Shown here one piece after another: positions 26,262 to 38,804 of a stretch of DNA of 64,000 bases. Every line of letters starts with the position of its first letter. The first letter of the stretch is position 1. Both the position numbers and the translations under genes were made by a program. The stretch covers positions 39,952 to 103,951 of the forward strand of contig JAEUMP010000009.1 in assembly GCA_016791445.1 (NCBI GenBank), given 5' to 3'. Below the pieces are notes generated by a model. The model worked only from the letters and a program-made list of their open reading frames with translations. It was not told the origin of the DNA and did not search any database. Source of the stretch: Hyphomonadaceae bacterium (GTDB lineage: Bacteria > Pseudomonadota > Alphaproteobacteria > Caulobacterales > Aquidulcibacteraceae).

Positions 26262-26759
26262 TCAGAACGGAATTTCGTCATCCAGATCGGCGCTGAAGCT
26301 CTCGCGCGGACCGTCGGATACGCGCTTCTTGCCGCCGCCGGAGCCGGCGAAACTGGGCGCGTCGTCATAGCCGCCGAAGTCCCCGCCGCCGCGGCTTGCG
26401 CCTTCATTGCGGCCATCGAGCATCTGCAGTTCGCCGCGGTACTTCTGCAGCACGACTTCCGTCGAATATTTCTCCACGCCCGCCTGGTCCGTCCATTTGC
26501 GCGTCTGGAGCTGGCCCTCGACGTACACCTTCATGCCCTTCTTCAGGTACTGCTCGGCGACCTTGGCGATCTGGTCGTTGAAGATCACGACGCGGTGCCA
26601 CTCGGTCTTTTCCTTGCGCTCACCGGACTGCTTGTCGCGCCAGGTTTCGGAGGTCGCGACGCTCAGGTTCACGACAGGATCGCCCGATCCCATGCGGCGG
26701 ATCTCCGGATCCTTTCCGAGATTGCCGATCAGGATCACCTTGTTGAGACTGCCCGCCAT
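26262..26759 (-). CDS. ssb: Single-stranded DNA-binding protein
   Basis: 165 residues. The OB-fold core runs from [18 protein letters not shown] through [29 protein letters not shown] and [16 protein letters not shown] to about residue 110. It is followed by a Gly-rich linker and the acidic tail DLDDEIPF that recruits replication and repair partners. It binds ssDNA as a tetramer. It is transcribed divergently from uvrA, and the shared upstream region carries a LexA box and a matching promoter, so SOS induction is predicted. Confidence 0.97.
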   Translation of the reverse strand: MAGSLNKVILIGNLGKDPEIRRMGSGDPVVNLSVATSETWRDKQSGERKEKTEWHRVVIFNDQIAKVAEQYLKKGMKVYVEGQLQTRKWTDQAGVEKYSTEVVLQKYRGELQMLDGRNEGASRGGGDFGGYDDAPSFAGSGGGKKRVSDGPRESFSADLDDEIPF

Positions 26760-26830
26760 GCCGTTCGCTCCTTGAACCTGGCCCCGACCCCAGCCTTTGC
26801 CGTGGCGCGGAACCCCTTCCGAAAGATCCT

Positions 26831-26854
26831 TTCTGCCGCCGTTTGACGGCAGAA
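26831..26854. repeat. Inverted repeat in the ssb-uvrA control region
   Basis: TTCTGCCG at 26831-26838 and CGGCAGAA at 26847-26854 form perfect 8-base arms around an 8-base loop. It lies just upstream of the LexA box on the ssb side and would fall in the ssb 5' leader. There is no T-run, so it is not a classical terminator. A regulatory role is only a possibility. Confidence 0.5.
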
Positions 26855-26858
26855 CTAT

Positions 26859-26873
26859 GTTCCACTTATGTTC
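26859..26873. promoter_or_regulatory. LexA (SOS) box shared by ssb and uvrA
   Basis: GTTC at 26859-26862 and GTTC at 26870-26873 are separated by exactly 7 bases (CACTTAT). This is the GTTC-N7-GTTC direct repeat bound by alphaproteobacterial LexA. It lies between the divergent ssb and uvrA genes, both SOS-regulated in many bacteria, and overlaps the predicted ssb -10 element. Confidence 0.85.
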
Positions 26874-26893
26874 TCACGCGTGGAATCAGTCAA
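26865..26893 (-). promoter_or_regulatory. Predicted ssb promoter overlapping the LexA box
   Basis: Minus strand: TTGACT (26888-26893) is a near-consensus -35. After 17 bases CATAAG (26865-26870), or after 16 bases ACATAA, provides a weak -10 lying inside the LexA box. LexA bound there would block polymerase. Start-site data are not available. Confidence 0.5.
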
Positions 26894-27086
26894 GAACGTT
26901 AACGCGCTCTCCCGGCGGGAGAAGCAGGATCGGCGCTTCTGCTGTGGACAACCTTGCCCGGCAGGCGGGCGCCGTCCGCAGGCTGTCAGCAGCACGGGAC
27001 CGCCCTCTTCCTGAACCCCCGCCGGAACACTAGTTAACGAGGTCGACCCCGACCCTCATCGCCAGCCCTACAACCACAGGCGTTTC

Positions 27087-30059
<2,973 letters not shown>

Positions 30060-30938
30060 TCACGCGACGGGCGTCTCCGCGCGCATGCCTCGGTAGAGAT
30101 ACGCCGTCAGCCCCGCATACGGCCCGATCGAAAAGAACACGCTGACGAAGGCCGCAAGTACGGAGAGCACGATGTGCGCCGGCGCGCCCACACTCTTCGT
30201 CGCGCCCGCGCCGAACATCATGTCGAGCAGCACGCCGAACGGCGCGAGCGCCACGATCGACAGAAAGATGCCGCCGAGCATCACCAGCAGCAGGCACGCC
30301 GCAAGGCGTAGCGCCGCCCCCTTCGTCCAGCTCCAGGTGGAGAACGCATACATGCGCCCCTCGGCGATTGTGGCGGGGAAGGACAGGAGCAGGCGCGACG
30401 CGATGAAAAGGATCAGCGCCGCGAAAGCCAGCACCACCACGAGAAGCACAAGCGTTCCATCGCTGCCCAGTGCGTTCAGGACCTGCCGCGCGGCCTCCTC
30501 CTGCGACAGCGACTGGATCGCCTCACCCGTCAGCCCGGCGCCGGCGAGCAGGCCCGCAACGCTCATCAGCGCGATGAACAGGCCGACGAACGCGATGATC
30601 ATGTAGAGAAAGCCGAACGAGAGCGTGACGCCCATCAGATTGAATTCGTCGCGACCGATGCTGATCGACGCCGGGGCCTGCCCTTGTGACAACGCACGCC
30701 GCAGAAGCGCCGCCAGCAGCACGGCCTGCACGAGCGCCGCGACGATCGTGAGCAGCAATGTCGCGCCCAGGTCCTGGCGCGCGCGCGCGAGGTCAAGGAA
30801 CACCTGCAGCCCGCCGAGGGCGAGCGCCCCGAACAACGCTGCCGGCAGGATCGCACGCCAGTCGCGCGCCACGAAGGCGAAGCCCTCGCGCACGGATTCA
30901 AGAACGGGCACGGCGTCGGGCGGTGAGTCAGCTGTCAT
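30060..30938 (-). CDS. Polytopic membrane protein (GPDPase-membrane-domain/YciC-like)
   Basis: 292 residues, with about six hydrophobic segments such as [59 protein letters not shown] and [20 protein letters not shown]. The loop [20 protein letters not shown] resembles the membrane domain found in glycerophosphodiesterase-associated proteins. No catalytic motif is visible, so the role is unknown. It ends immediately after the uvrA stop and is convergent with it. Confidence 0.7.
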   Translation of the reverse strand: MTADSPPDAVPVLESVREGFAFVARDWRAILPAALFGALALGGLQVFLDLARARQDLGATLLLTIVAALVQAVLLAALLRRALSQGQAPASISIGRDEFNLMGVTLSFGFLYMIIAFVGLFIALMSVAGLLAGAGLTGEAIQSLSQEEAARQVLNALGSDGTLVLLVVVLAFAALILFIASRLLLSFPATIAEGRMYAFSTWSWTKGAALRLAACLLLVMLGGIFLSIVALAPFGVLLDMMFGAGATKSVGAPAHIVLSVLAAFVSVFFSIGPYAGLTAYLYRGMRAETPVA

Positions 30939-31027
30939 GTGGTCGTCTTAGTGGCTCTCCGACGGGGCCGCTACCGGCGCACGGTTGCGCGGCGGAAGCT
31001 ACCCGGCCAAGAAGAGGCATGACTTCC

Positions 31028-32428
31028 ATGGTGAAACCCGTCCACGTCATCGGCGGCGGCCTTGCGGGCTCCGAGGCGGCGTGGGCCGTCGCGAATGCGG
31101 GCGTGCCGGTGGTGCTGCACGAGATGCGGCCTGTGCGGATGACGCCGGCGCACAAGACGCAAGGCTTTGCGGAACTGGTCTGTTCGAACTCCTTCCGCTC
31201 CGATGACTGGCAGAACAACGCCGTCGGGCTGCTGCATGCGGAAATGCGGCGCGCCAATTCGCTCGTCATGCGGTGCGGCGACGCGCACCAGGTGCCGGCA
31301 GGTTCGGCGCTCGCGGTGGACCGCGACGGATTTTCGGCGGCGGTGACGCAGGCGCTCGAAGCGCATCCGCTGATCACCATCGTGCGCGAGGAAGTCGAAG
31401 GATTGCCCCCCGAGGATTGGGACAGCGTCATCGTCGCGACGGGCCCCCTCACATCGCCCGCGCTCGCCGAGGCGGTGAAGTCCTTGACGGGGGAGGAGGA
31501 GCTTTCCTTCTTCGACGCGCTCGCGCCGATCGTTCACGCGGATTCGATCGACTTCTCGATCGCGTGGAAGCAGTCGCGCTACGACAAGGCCGGCCCCGCC
31601 GGCGATACGGCCGCCTATGTGAACTGCCCGCTCAACAAGGACGAATACTACGCGTTCATCGATGCGCTGCTCGCGGGCGAAAAGACCGAGTTTCGCGACT
31701 GGGAGAAGGACACCCCCTATTTCGAAGGCTGCCTGCCGATCGAAGTGATGGCCGAGCGGGGACGCGACACGCTGCGCTTCGGGCCCATGAAGCCTGTCGG
31801 TCTCGACGATCCGCGCACCGGTCGTTGGCCCTATGCCGTCGTGCAGCTGCGGCAGGACAATGCGCTGGGCACCCTTTTCAACATCGTCGGCTTTCAGACG
31901 AAGCTGAAGCACGGCGCGCAGACGGAAATCTTCCGCATGATCCCCGGTCTGCAGCAGGCGGTGTTCGCGCGCCTTGGCGGAATCCACCGCAACACTTTCC
32001 TCAATTCCCCGAAACTGCTCGACGGCGCGTTGCGTCTGAAAGCGGCTCCCCGCCTGCGCTTTGCGGGTCAGGTGACCGGCGTTGAAGGTTATGTGGAGAG
32101 CGCGGCCATCGGACTGCTCGCGGGACGGTTCGCGGCGGCCGAACGGCAGGGAGCCCCCCTGCCGGCGCCCCCTGCCACGACCGCGTTCGGCGCGCTGCTC
32201 ACGCACGTCACGGCGGGCCACCTCCCCGGCGAGAAGGGGAGTTTTCAGCCGATGAACGTGAATTTCGGCCTCTTCCCCCCGCTGGAAGCGGACCCTGTCG
32301 TCGACGAACACGGCAAGCGCCTCAAGGGCGCCGACAAGGGCCGCGCGCGCAAACAGGTCATGGCGCGACGCGCGATCGCCGATTTCGAAGCATGGCTCGG
32401 AGACGCCGCACGCGTGGCGGCGGAATAG
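31028..32428 (+). CDS. trmFO: Methylenetetrahydrofolate-tRNA-(uracil-5-)-methyltransferase
   Basis: 466 residues from the ATG at 31028, which has AGAGG 10 bases upstream. The ATG at 31019 is only one base after that site. FAD-binding motif [20 protein letters not shown] is followed by the characteristic HEMRP and [14 protein letters not shown] with its catalytic-region cysteine, and later the VQLRQDNA and [12 protein letters not shown] segments. TrmFO makes 5-methyluridine at position 54 of tRNA using methylene-THF. It converges with the NDUFAF6-like gene. Confidence 0.95.
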   Translation: MVKPVHVIGGGLAGSEAAWAVANAGVPVVLHEMRPVRMTPAHKTQGFAELVCSNSFRSDDWQNNAVGLLHAEMRRANSLVMRCGDAHQVPAGSALAVDRDGFSAAVTQALEAHPLITIVREEVEGLPPEDWDSVIVATGPLTSPALAEAVKSLTGEEELSFFDALAPIVHADSIDFSIAWKQSRYDKAGPAGDTAAYVNCPLNKDEYYAFIDALLAGEKTEFRDWEKDTPYFEGCLPIEVMAERGRDTLRFGPMKPVGLDDPRTGRWPYAVVQLRQDNALGTLFNIVGFQTKLKHGAQTEIFRMIPGLQQAVFARLGGIHRNTFLNSPKLLDGALRLKAAPRLRFAGQVTGVEGYVESAAIGLLAGRFAAAERQGAPLPAPPATTAFGALLTHVTAGHLPGEKGSFQPMNVNFGLFPPLEADPVVDEHGKRLKGADKGRARKQVMARRAIADFEAWLGDAARVAAE

Positions 32429-32434
32429 CGCGCC

Positions 32435-33322
32435 TCAGACCTGGCCGGTCGCCGAAGCGATCAACAGCCGCACCTGTCGGCGCAGGAGCGGCAGCTTAGC
32501 CACCCCGTCATAGGGCCGGTCGAGCGCGCGCATGTAGTCCGGCACGAGCGCCACATAACCAAATGCAGGAAAAAATTCCTTTGGCGCGACAAAGGCAAGT
32601 CGCCGGACCTCTCGGTGCGCCGACACGGCGCGTTCAAGCACCGCCCGGCAGGCCGCGCTCGTCTCGTGCAGCGTCATGCCGGAGTATAGCGTCTCCTGGC
32701 TCAGGTGGACGTGGTCCAGCAGCCTTTGCGGGAAGAAAGTGCGGCGGCGCTCGTTCCAGACCGGCAACGCGCGGACGAGCCCGGTATAGCCCCAGATGCG
32801 GCCAGCATTCTGGAAGAGCGCACGGTGCTGACCGGTCTGCACCAGATCCGGCGCGCAGATCTTGGCGGCCAGCTTGATGACTGCGCCGGCGGTGTCGTCC
32901 ACATAGGCCTCGAATTCGGGCCAGTGTTCGAACGGACGATCTTCGAGGTCCTTTTCGCGGGCGTCGATCAGCGCCTCGATGAGAGCGCGGTCCAGGTCCG
33001 CCCATTCCACGAGTCCGGCGAGGCCCGTGACGATCTCGTTGTCGGCGTCGATGCGGCCGGCATAGACTTTGGCGACAGCCTCCCGCCACCATTGCAGGCG
33101 AACCGCCCCGAGCGCGGGCTCGCGCACCGCTTCCGGGATGCGGGCGACCTCATAGACGAAGGCGTAGAGCGCACTCAGCCGTTCCCGGGTCGGCGCGTCG
33201 GCGAAGCGTGCGGCCAGCCAGCGATCCTCATCGACCCGACGCACGAGATCGTCTGGCGTTTCCGGGCCCTCGTCCGCGTTGCGGTTGGTTGGCGATTTCG
33301 CCTGAAAGAGGCCGCGCAGCAC
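32435..33322 (-). CDS. Squalene/phytoene synthase-family protein (NDUFAF6-like)
   Basis: 295 residues, GTG start with GGAG upstream. The overall fold is trans-isoprenyl synthase-like (LQWWREAVAKVYAGR, AYVDDTAGAVIKLAAKI, WGYTGLVRALPVW). The first Asp-rich motif of real squalene synthases (DxxxD in YAFCRxxDD) is replaced by YAFVYEVARIPEAV, so condensation of prenyl diphosphates is unlikely. Mitochondrial NDUFAF6, a complex I assembly factor, has the same family and loss. A role in respiratory assembly is therefore a better guess than carotenoid synthesis. The position between trmFO and the sec genes is typical. Confidence 0.8.
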   Translation of the reverse strand: MLRGLFQAKSPTNRNADEGPETPDDLVRRVDEDRWLAARFADAPTRERLSALYAFVYEVARIPEAVREPALGAVRLQWWREAVAKVYAGRIDADNEIVTGLAGLVEWADLDRALIEALIDAREKDLEDRPFEHWPEFEAYVDDTAGAVIKLAAKICAPDLVQTGQHRALFQNAGRIWGYTGLVRALPVWNERRRTFFPQRLLDHVHLSQETLYSGMTLHETSAACRAVLERAVSAHREVRRLAFVAPKEFFPAFGYVALVPDYMRALDRPYDGVAKLPLLRRQVRLLIASATGQV

Positions 33323-33533
33323 GAACTACGTCTCCGCCCAAGTGCTTGGGTTTGCGATCTAATTCGGCCAGCGGGCCGTGGTTGTCCACCACTAACTCTC
33401 AAACGGGAAAACGGTCGCGCCCCAAAGCGTGCGACAGGAACGCGAAACGGGCGAAACCTCCCGGCTCCGCCCGTCCCGTTTGGACCTCCGCGGGCCCGGA
33501 AACCGAGCCGTCCCGCGCGCGGCCACAAGGCCG

Positions 33534-34160
33534 TCAGTTCAGGGACTGCGCGCCGGTCATGGCGATAAGCATCGGCACCGAAAGGAGCGTATTGGTCCGC
33601 GAGAACAGCATGGCCGTCTTCGCGTGCCCGGCCCGCTGCTCCTTGGTCAGATCGGGGTAACGGTCGTCGATGTTCAGCGCGCGCTGCTGGTTGGGCCAGA
33701 TGATCGCCCAGACGTTGATGAACATGATCGTCGCCAGCCACATGCCGACGCCGATGAAGATGTGCTTCGGCGTCGCGAAGCCCTCCGAGAGGCCGAGCGT
33801 GTAGGCTTCGATGAGATAGCCCGAGTGCCAGGCCAGAGCGACGCCGGTCGCCAGCGTCAGCGCGGCGCCGTGGCGGAACCAGTAGAGCGCGGCGGGAGCA
33901 ATCACCTTGGAGATCGCGGGGCCGCGGTGTTCCTCCGGAATCTTCGGGACGTTCGGGATCTGAGTGAAGTTGAAGTAGTAGAGGTGGCCGATCCACATGA
34001 TCCCGACAAGCACGTGCGACCAGCGCAGGAAGGCCTGCACGGTGCCGTAGTCGGTGAGCCCGCGGCCCTGGCCGACAACGGCGTAGGCGAGCAGGAACAG
34101 CATCGCGAGCGCGATGCCCGTCCACGCCACATAACGGATATTGCCGAGAAAAGTCGCCAT
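33534..34160 (-). CDS. PuuD-type (DUF989) membrane protein, lacking the cytochrome c domain
   Basis: 208 residues from ATG at 34160. Multiple membrane segments (WTGIALAMLFLLAYAVVG, HVLVGIMWIGHLYYFNFTQ, GVGMWLATIMFINVWAIIW) match the membrane domain of the PuuD/DUF989 family, in which the full-length urate hydroxylase carries an extra C-terminal c-type cytochrome. This protein ends after the membrane part with no CXXCH. It may bind haem through conserved His and Trp residues, but activity on urate is not supported by any purine gene nearby. It precedes no sec gene directly, and the gap to secF is about 100 bases. Confidence 0.75.
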   Translation of the reverse strand: MATFLGNIRYVAWTGIALAMLFLLAYAVVGQGRGLTDYGTVQAFLRWSHVLVGIMWIGHLYYFNFTQIPNVPKIPEEHRGPAISKVIAPAALYWFRHGAALTLATGVALAWHSGYLIEAYTLGLSEGFATPKHIFIGVGMWLATIMFINVWAIIWPNQQRALNIDDRYPDLTKEQRAGHAKTAMLFSRTNTLLSVPMLIAMTGAQSLN

Positions 34161-34259
34161 CGCCCTTAGCTCCACGCCCTGAATGTCAGGCGGCCCCTAT
34201 AGTCTGCTTCGCCGTCCCGGTCACGGGGCCCGGCAAAAGACGTCCGACCGGGAATGCGC

Positions 34260-35228
34260 CTAAGGCAGCTGCGCCGCGCGATCTCCGTCCGACCGGGGCG
34301 CGGCAGCATCGCTGCGGCCGATGCCCAGCACGAGAAGGATGGGCGCGGACACGAAGATCGACGAGAACGTTCCCACCACGATGCCGAACGCCATCGATAC
34401 GGAGAACGCAAACAGCGCTTCGCCGCCGAAGAACGCCATGACGCACAGCGCCATGAGGCCGGTGACGCCCGTGATGATGGTGCGCGAGAGCGTCTCGTTG
34501 ACCGACAGATCGATCAGATCGCCCATCGGCATCTTCTTGTACTTCCGCAGATTTTCGCGAATCCGGTCCAGCACGACGATCTTGTCGTTGATGGAATAGC
34601 CGATGATCGTAAGGATCGACCCGACCGCCACGAGCGTGAATTCCATCTTCGTGAAGGCGAAGAGCCCGAACGTCAGCACCACGTCATGCGCGAGTGCGAT
34701 GACCGCGCCGAGGCCGAAGGTCAGCCCGAAACGGAACCAGATATAGATCAGCATCAGTCCGATGCCGAGCAGGAGCGCCATGACGCCCTTCAGCAGCAAT
34801 TCGTTCGACACCTGCGGTCCGACGACTTCCGTCCGGTCGTAGGTGACGTCGCCGAGCGTGGCGGTAATGGCAGTTTTCACCCGCTCCGCGATTGCGGCGG
34901 CGTTCTCACCCTCGGGCGTTTCGAATTTCACCATCGCGGCGTCGCGGTTGCCGAACGCTTGCACCTGCACGTCGCCGACGCCCTGATCCGCGAGCACAGA
35001 ACGCAGGCGACCTAGATCGACCGTTTTGCCGGGCGAAGAAAGCTCGATGAGTGTGCCGCCCTGGAAGTCGACGCCGCAGTTGAGGCCGGCGCACGGCGCC
35101 TTGAACGGCACGAGCGTCAGGTAGAGCGAGGCGATACACGCGAGAACGGCGAGCCCGCCGAGGAATGGCGCCAGCGCGACGTATTTGAAGTTGGTCTTCT
35201 CGGGCAGGAACTTGATCAGCGGCCACAT
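34260..35228 (-). CDS. secF: Protein translocase subunit SecF
   Basis: 322 residues. The N-terminus has a membrane anchor (ALAPFLGGLAVLACIASLYL), then GVDFQGGTLIEL in the periplasmic part. The five C-terminal membrane segments include LAHDVVLTFGLFAFT and SVNETLSRTIITGVTGLMAL, both typical of SecF. Together with SecD it uses the proton gradient to drive late steps of Sec-dependent export. It begins 12 bases after secD, so both are one operon with yajC. Confidence 0.95.
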   Translation of the reverse strand: MWPLIKFLPEKTNFKYVALAPFLGGLAVLACIASLYLTLVPFKAPCAGLNCGVDFQGGTLIELSSPGKTVDLGRLRSVLADQGVGDVQVQAFGNRDAAMVKFETPEGENAAAIAERVKTAITATLGDVTYDRTEVVGPQVSNELLLKGVMALLLGIGLMLIYIWFRFGLTFGLGAVIALAHDVVLTFGLFAFTKMEFTLVAVGSILTIIGYSINDKIVVLDRIRENLRKYKKMPMGDLIDLSVNETLSRTIITGVTGLMALCVMAFFGGEALFAFSVSMAFGIVVGTFSSIFVSAPILLVLGIGRSDAAAPRSDGDRAAQLP

Positions 35229-35240
35229 GGCGCGACACCT

Positions 35241-36863
35241 CTAATGGATCGGGAGCTTCTTGGGCCGGGTGTAGCGGAACCACCAGGCGACAAGAATCTG
35301 CGTGACGAGCACGGCGGTGAACACCGAGGTGAACACCCCGATCGTGAGTGTCCAGGCGAAGCCTTTGACAGGCCCGGGCGGCGCGAGCGCCATCATGATG
35401 AGCGCGGCGCCGAGGTTCGTGATGTTGGCGTCGAGGATCGTCACCATGGCGCGACCGAAACCGGCATCTATCGCCAGAGCCGGCGCGCGTCCTGCCTTCA
35501 ATTCGTCGCGCATCCGTTCATAGATCAGCACGTTCGCGTCGAGCGCGACTGCCAGCGTCAGGATGAGTCCTGCGACGCCCGGCAGCGTAAGCGCCGCGCC
35601 CGTCACTGACATCGCCGCCAGGATCAGCACACCGTTCACGATCAGCGCGACTACGGCGATGCCGCCGAAGAGCAGTCCGTACGCGAGCACCATGAAGATG
35701 AGCACGAGTACGCCGGCGATCATTGTCGAGGTCTGGCCCGCGTCGATGGCGTCCTGACCGAGTCCGGGGCCGACGCTGCGCTGTTCTTCGATGGTCAGCG
35801 GGGCTGGCAACGCGCCGGCGTTGAGAAGGTCGGACAGTTCCTTCGCGCTCTGCGGTGTGAAATTGCCCGAGATCTGGCCAGAACCGCCAAGGATCGGTTC
35901 GATGATGTTGGGCGCGGTGATGACGCGCCCGTCGAGCACGACCGCAAACCGCTTCTGCACATTCTGCTGGGTGACCTGGCCGAAGATGCGCGCGCCGCGG
36001 CTGTCGAAGCGGAACGACACCACCGGCGCGCCGGTCTGCTGGTCAAACGAGGGGTTGGAGGAATTGAGGTCGTCGCCCGACAGGATGGCGCGTTCCTTCA
36101 CCGCCACGACCGGCTCGCGCGGATCGTCCTGCGGAAGAAGCACCGTTCCCGGCGGCACGCGGCCGGCGAGCGCATCCTCGGGCTGCACGTTATGGTCGAC
36201 GAGGTGGAAAGTGAGGCGCGCAGTCTGGCCGATCCGGCGCTTCAGCGTTTCCGGGTCCTGTTCGCCCGGCGCCTGCACGACGATGCGGTCGACGCCCTGC
36301 CGCTGCACGGATGTTTCACTCACGCCGCCCGGATCGATCCGGCGCATGATGACTTCGCGCGACTGGTCCACCGCGCGCCGGGTCGATTGCTCTAGAAAGG
36401 CTTGCGAGAACCGGCCTTCGATGAGGCCGTCCGGCGACTGCGTGAACGTGATGCTTTTTTCCGTGCGGCCGAAGCCGCCGGCCTGCACGTCCTGCGCGAC
36501 CTGCTCGCTGAGCAGCTTCATGGCGCGCGCGGAATCCTCGGTGTTCACCAGCCTGAGGCGGGCTGCGCCGTCGGCGACGCCGCGCCCGGTGTAGGAAATG
36601 CGCGGCCGCGCCTCGCGCAGAACCCGCGCCATGTCATCGACGGCGGATTCCAGCTGCTGCTTTTCCAGCGCCTTCACGTCCACCTGATACATCAGGTACG
36701 CGCCGCCCTGCAGGTCGAGGCCGAGATTGATCGGCCGCAGGTCCTTCAGGAACGGAATGCCCGCGACATAGCTGCGCGGCACGAAGTTCGGGGACGCGAA
36801 AATGACCCCCGCAATCGTCACGATGATGACGAGCCAGATGCGCCACGGCGCGACGTTGAGCAT
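35241..36863 (-). CDS. secD: Protein translocase subunit SecD
   Basis: 540 residues. The order of features is a membrane anchor (WRIWLVIIVTIAGVIFASP), NLGLDLQGGAYLMYQVD, a periplasmic domain with DRIVVQAPGEQDPE, and a C-terminal half with membrane segments including VALIVNGVLILAAMSV and the ALDANVLIYERMRDELK signature. The length is normal. It works with SecF and YajC alongside SecYEG. The start is at ATG 36863, 4 bases from the yajC stop. Confidence 0.96.
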   Translation of the reverse strand: MLNVAPWRIWLVIIVTIAGVIFASPNFVPRSYVAGIPFLKDLRPINLGLDLQGGAYLMYQVDVKALEKQQLESAVDDMARVLREARPRISYTGRGVADGAARLRLVNTEDSARAMKLLSEQVAQDVQAGGFGRTEKSITFTQSPDGLIEGRFSQAFLEQSTRRAVDQSREVIMRRIDPGGVSETSVQRQGVDRIVVQAPGEQDPETLKRRIGQTARLTFHLVDHNVQPEDALAGRVPPGTVLLPQDDPREPVVAVKERAILSGDDLNSSNPSFDQQTGAPVVSFRFDSRGARIFGQVTQQNVQKRFAVVLDGRVITAPNIIEPILGGSGQISGNFTPQSAKELSDLLNAGALPAPLTIEEQRSVGPGLGQDAIDAGQTSTMIAGVLVLIFMVLAYGLLFGGIAVVALIVNGVLILAAMSVTGAALTLPGVAGLILTLAVALDANVLIYERMRDELKAGRAPALAIDAGFGRAMVTILDANITNLGAALIMMALAPPGPVKGFAWTLTIGVFTSVFTAVLVTQILVAWWFRYTRPKKLPIH

Positions 36864-36867
36864 CGGA

Positions 36868-37233
36868 CTAGTCCGCCTTGGCGGGCTTGGAGTCGTTTGC
36901 CGGGGCGGGTTCGCCCTTGGTGCGGACTTCGGTGATGGTGCCGCGGATCACCCGGACTTCCACGTTTGTCGCCAGTTCCACGCGCACCTCGTCTTCCGCC
37001 ACGGACTTGATCTTGCCGATCAGTCCGCCGGAAGTGACCACGACGTCGCCGCGTTTCAAGTTGGAGATCATCGTGCGGTGCGCCTGAAGGCGCTTTTGCT
37101 GCGGTCGGATCATCAGGAAGTAGAAAACCACGAAGATGATCAGGAACGGGAAGAGCTGCACCAGCAGCGCGGTCGTGGGGTCGGGAGCGCCGGCGGGCGC
37201 GCCGGTTTGCGCGAAGGCGTCGGAAATGAGCAT
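36868..37233 (-). CDS. yajC: Preprotein translocase subunit YajC
   Basis: 121 residues: one membrane helix (FPFLIIFVVFYFLMIRPQQK) close to the N-terminus, then KRGDVVVTSGGLIGKI and a beta domain. This is the YajC pattern. It associates with SecDF. It is the first gene of the yajC-secD-secF cluster, and the promoter probably lies in the gap between it and the divergent DUF815 gene (37234-37338). Confidence 0.93.
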   Translation of the reverse strand: MLISDAFAQTGAPAGAPDPTTALLVQLFPFLIIFVVFYFLMIRPQQKRLQAHRTMISNLKRGDVVVTSGGLIGKIKSVAEDEVRVELATNVEVRVIRGTITEVRTKGEPAPANDSKPAKAD

Positions 37234-37338
37234 TGAGAACCTTTGGGGAAAACCCTTGGGCGCGGACGCTGGTCCGGCGCGGCGGCGCGGACTATACGGC
37301 CCTTCCTCGCCATTGCAATTGCGTCAAGATTTCGCCCC

Positions 37339-38190
37339 ATGCGTGAATCCCCCGACCTGAGTTCCGGGCCCCTTTCACGCATCGCCGATGCGCTGGAACG
37401 CTTGTCTCCGCCGCCGCCCGACCTCGCCGCCCTTGAAACCGCGTCGAGTTTCGTCTGGCGGCCGGGGGCAGGGGGGCTTGTTCCGGCCCCGGTGCAAAGC
37501 CCCCCTCTTCGCCTGCTGCTCGAGGTCGAGCGCCAGAAGGGGGCCCTTCTCGCCAACACCCGCCGCTTCGCCCAGGGCCTGCCCGCCAACAACGCCCTGC
37601 TCTGGGGCGTTCGCGGCGCGGGCAAGAGTGCGCTGGTGAAGGCCGTCCATGCAGAAGTTTCCACTGAGGCCCCCCTGCTGAAACTCATCGAGACGCCTCG
37701 AGAGGACTTCGCCGCCATCCCCTCCCTGATCGCGAGGTTGCAGCAGGCTCCCTTCCGGTTTGTCCTCTTCGTCGACGATCTCTCCTTCGAGGGCGGCGAG
37801 ACGGCGATGAAGGCGCTCAAACCCGCGCTCGACGGCGGCCTCGCCGCGCAGAGCGGCAACCTCATCGTCTACGCCACCTCCAACCGCCGCCATCTCGTCA
37901 GCCGCGACGCGCGCGAGAACGACCGCACCGATCTGCACTGGTCAGACACGGCCGAGGAGCGCCTCGCGCTCGCCGATCGCTTCGGGCTGTGGCTCGGCTT
38001 TCACGCGCTGGATCAGGACGGCTATCTGCGGATCGTGACGTCCTACGCCGCAGAGATGAGACTCGACGTGCCGCCGGAAGACTTGCGCCGTCGCGCGCTG
38101 CAATGGTCCCTCGAACGCGCGGCGCGGTCGGGAAGAACGGCCTGGCAGTTCATCACCGCGCTTGCCGGAGAACTGGGCCAGCGCCCCTAG
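37339..38190 (+). CDS. DUF815-family P-loop ATPase
   Basis: 283 residues from the ATG at 37339. Walker A is NALLWGVRGAGKSALVKAVH, Walker B RFVLFVDDLSF, and sensor-like motifs VYATSNRRHLV and WSDTAEERLALADRFGLWL follow. This is the DUF815 AAA-like ATPase found next to yajC/secDF in many alphaproteobacteria. Its role is not established. The stop shares a CTAG at 38187-38190 with the convergent pcm gene. Confidence 0.88.
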   Translation: MRESPDLSSGPLSRIADALERLSPPPPDLAALETASSFVWRPGAGGLVPAPVQSPPLRLLLEVERQKGALLANTRRFAQGLPANNALLWGVRGAGKSALVKAVHAEVSTEAPLLKLIETPREDFAAIPSLIARLQQAPFRFVLFVDDLSFEGGETAMKALKPALDGGLAAQSGNLIVYATSNRRHLVSRDARENDRTDLHWSDTAEERLALADRFGLWLGFHALDQDGYLRIVTSYAAEMRLDVPPEDLRRRALQWSLERAARSGRTAWQFITALAGELGQRP

Positions 38191-38804
38191 TCGCAGACGC
38201 CCGCTTCGAGCGGCGCGAGATCCGCCGGACCGAGGTCGCGGGCCGCGCCATTGCGCCACTGCGTGAGACGCCCGCCGACGGACGCTACGATCACGCCGCC
38301 CGGCGCCAGCTGCTTCAGCAGCGCCGGGGGCGGTTCCGTGACAGCCCCGTTTATGACGATGGCGTCATAGGGCGCATCCTCGGCCCAACCGTCATGGCCG
38401 TCCGCGCTGTGCAGATAGACATGCATGAGCCGCAGGAGCCCGATCTTCGAGCGCGCATCCGCCGCGATAGAACGGCGCCGTTCCAGCGACACCACCCGCC
38501 GCGCGATCGCCGCGAGCACCGCCGCTTGGTAGCCCGATCCCGAACCGACCTCGAGCACGGTCTCGCCGCCGCGCAGTTCGAGCGCCTGCAGCATGCGCGC
38601 GATCAGCGAAGGCTTCGTCATTGTGACGCCGTCGCCGAGCGGCAGCGCCCGGTCTTCCAACGCGAACGCGGTGAACTGCGGCGGCGCGAAGTGCGTGCGC
38701 GGCGCGCGCTCCATCGCCGCGAGCACGCGCGCGTCGGTGACGCCGCCCTGCCGCAATCCGAGCACGAACCGCATCAGGCCGCCGAAGTCGGGCTCGTCGC
38801 TCAT
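38187..38804 (-). CDS. pcm: Protein-L-isoaspartate O-methyltransferase
   Basis: 205 residues. PCMT-type features: [27 protein letters not shown], then the SAM motif [19 protein letters not shown] and DAIVINGAV. It repairs damaged aspartyl residues by methylation. It is a little shorter than the E. coli enzyme and starts at an ATG overlapping the surE stop (ATGA). The surE-pcm pair is conserved across proteobacteria. Confidence 0.9.
   Translation of the reverse strand: MSDEPDFGGLMRFVLGLRQGGVTDARVLAAMERAPRTHFAPPQFTAFALEDRALPLGDGVTMTKPSLIARMLQALELRGGETVLEVGSGSGYQAAVLAAIARRVVSLERRRSIAADARSKIGLLRLMHVYLHSADGHDGWAEDAPYDAIVINGAVTEPPPALLKQLAPGGVIVASVGGRLTQWRNGAARDLGPADLAPLEAGVCD

Noticed and set aside
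32435..33322. Carotenoid or hopanoid biosynthesis gene
   Set aside because: The first Asp-rich motif is missing and no other isoprenoid gene is nearby.
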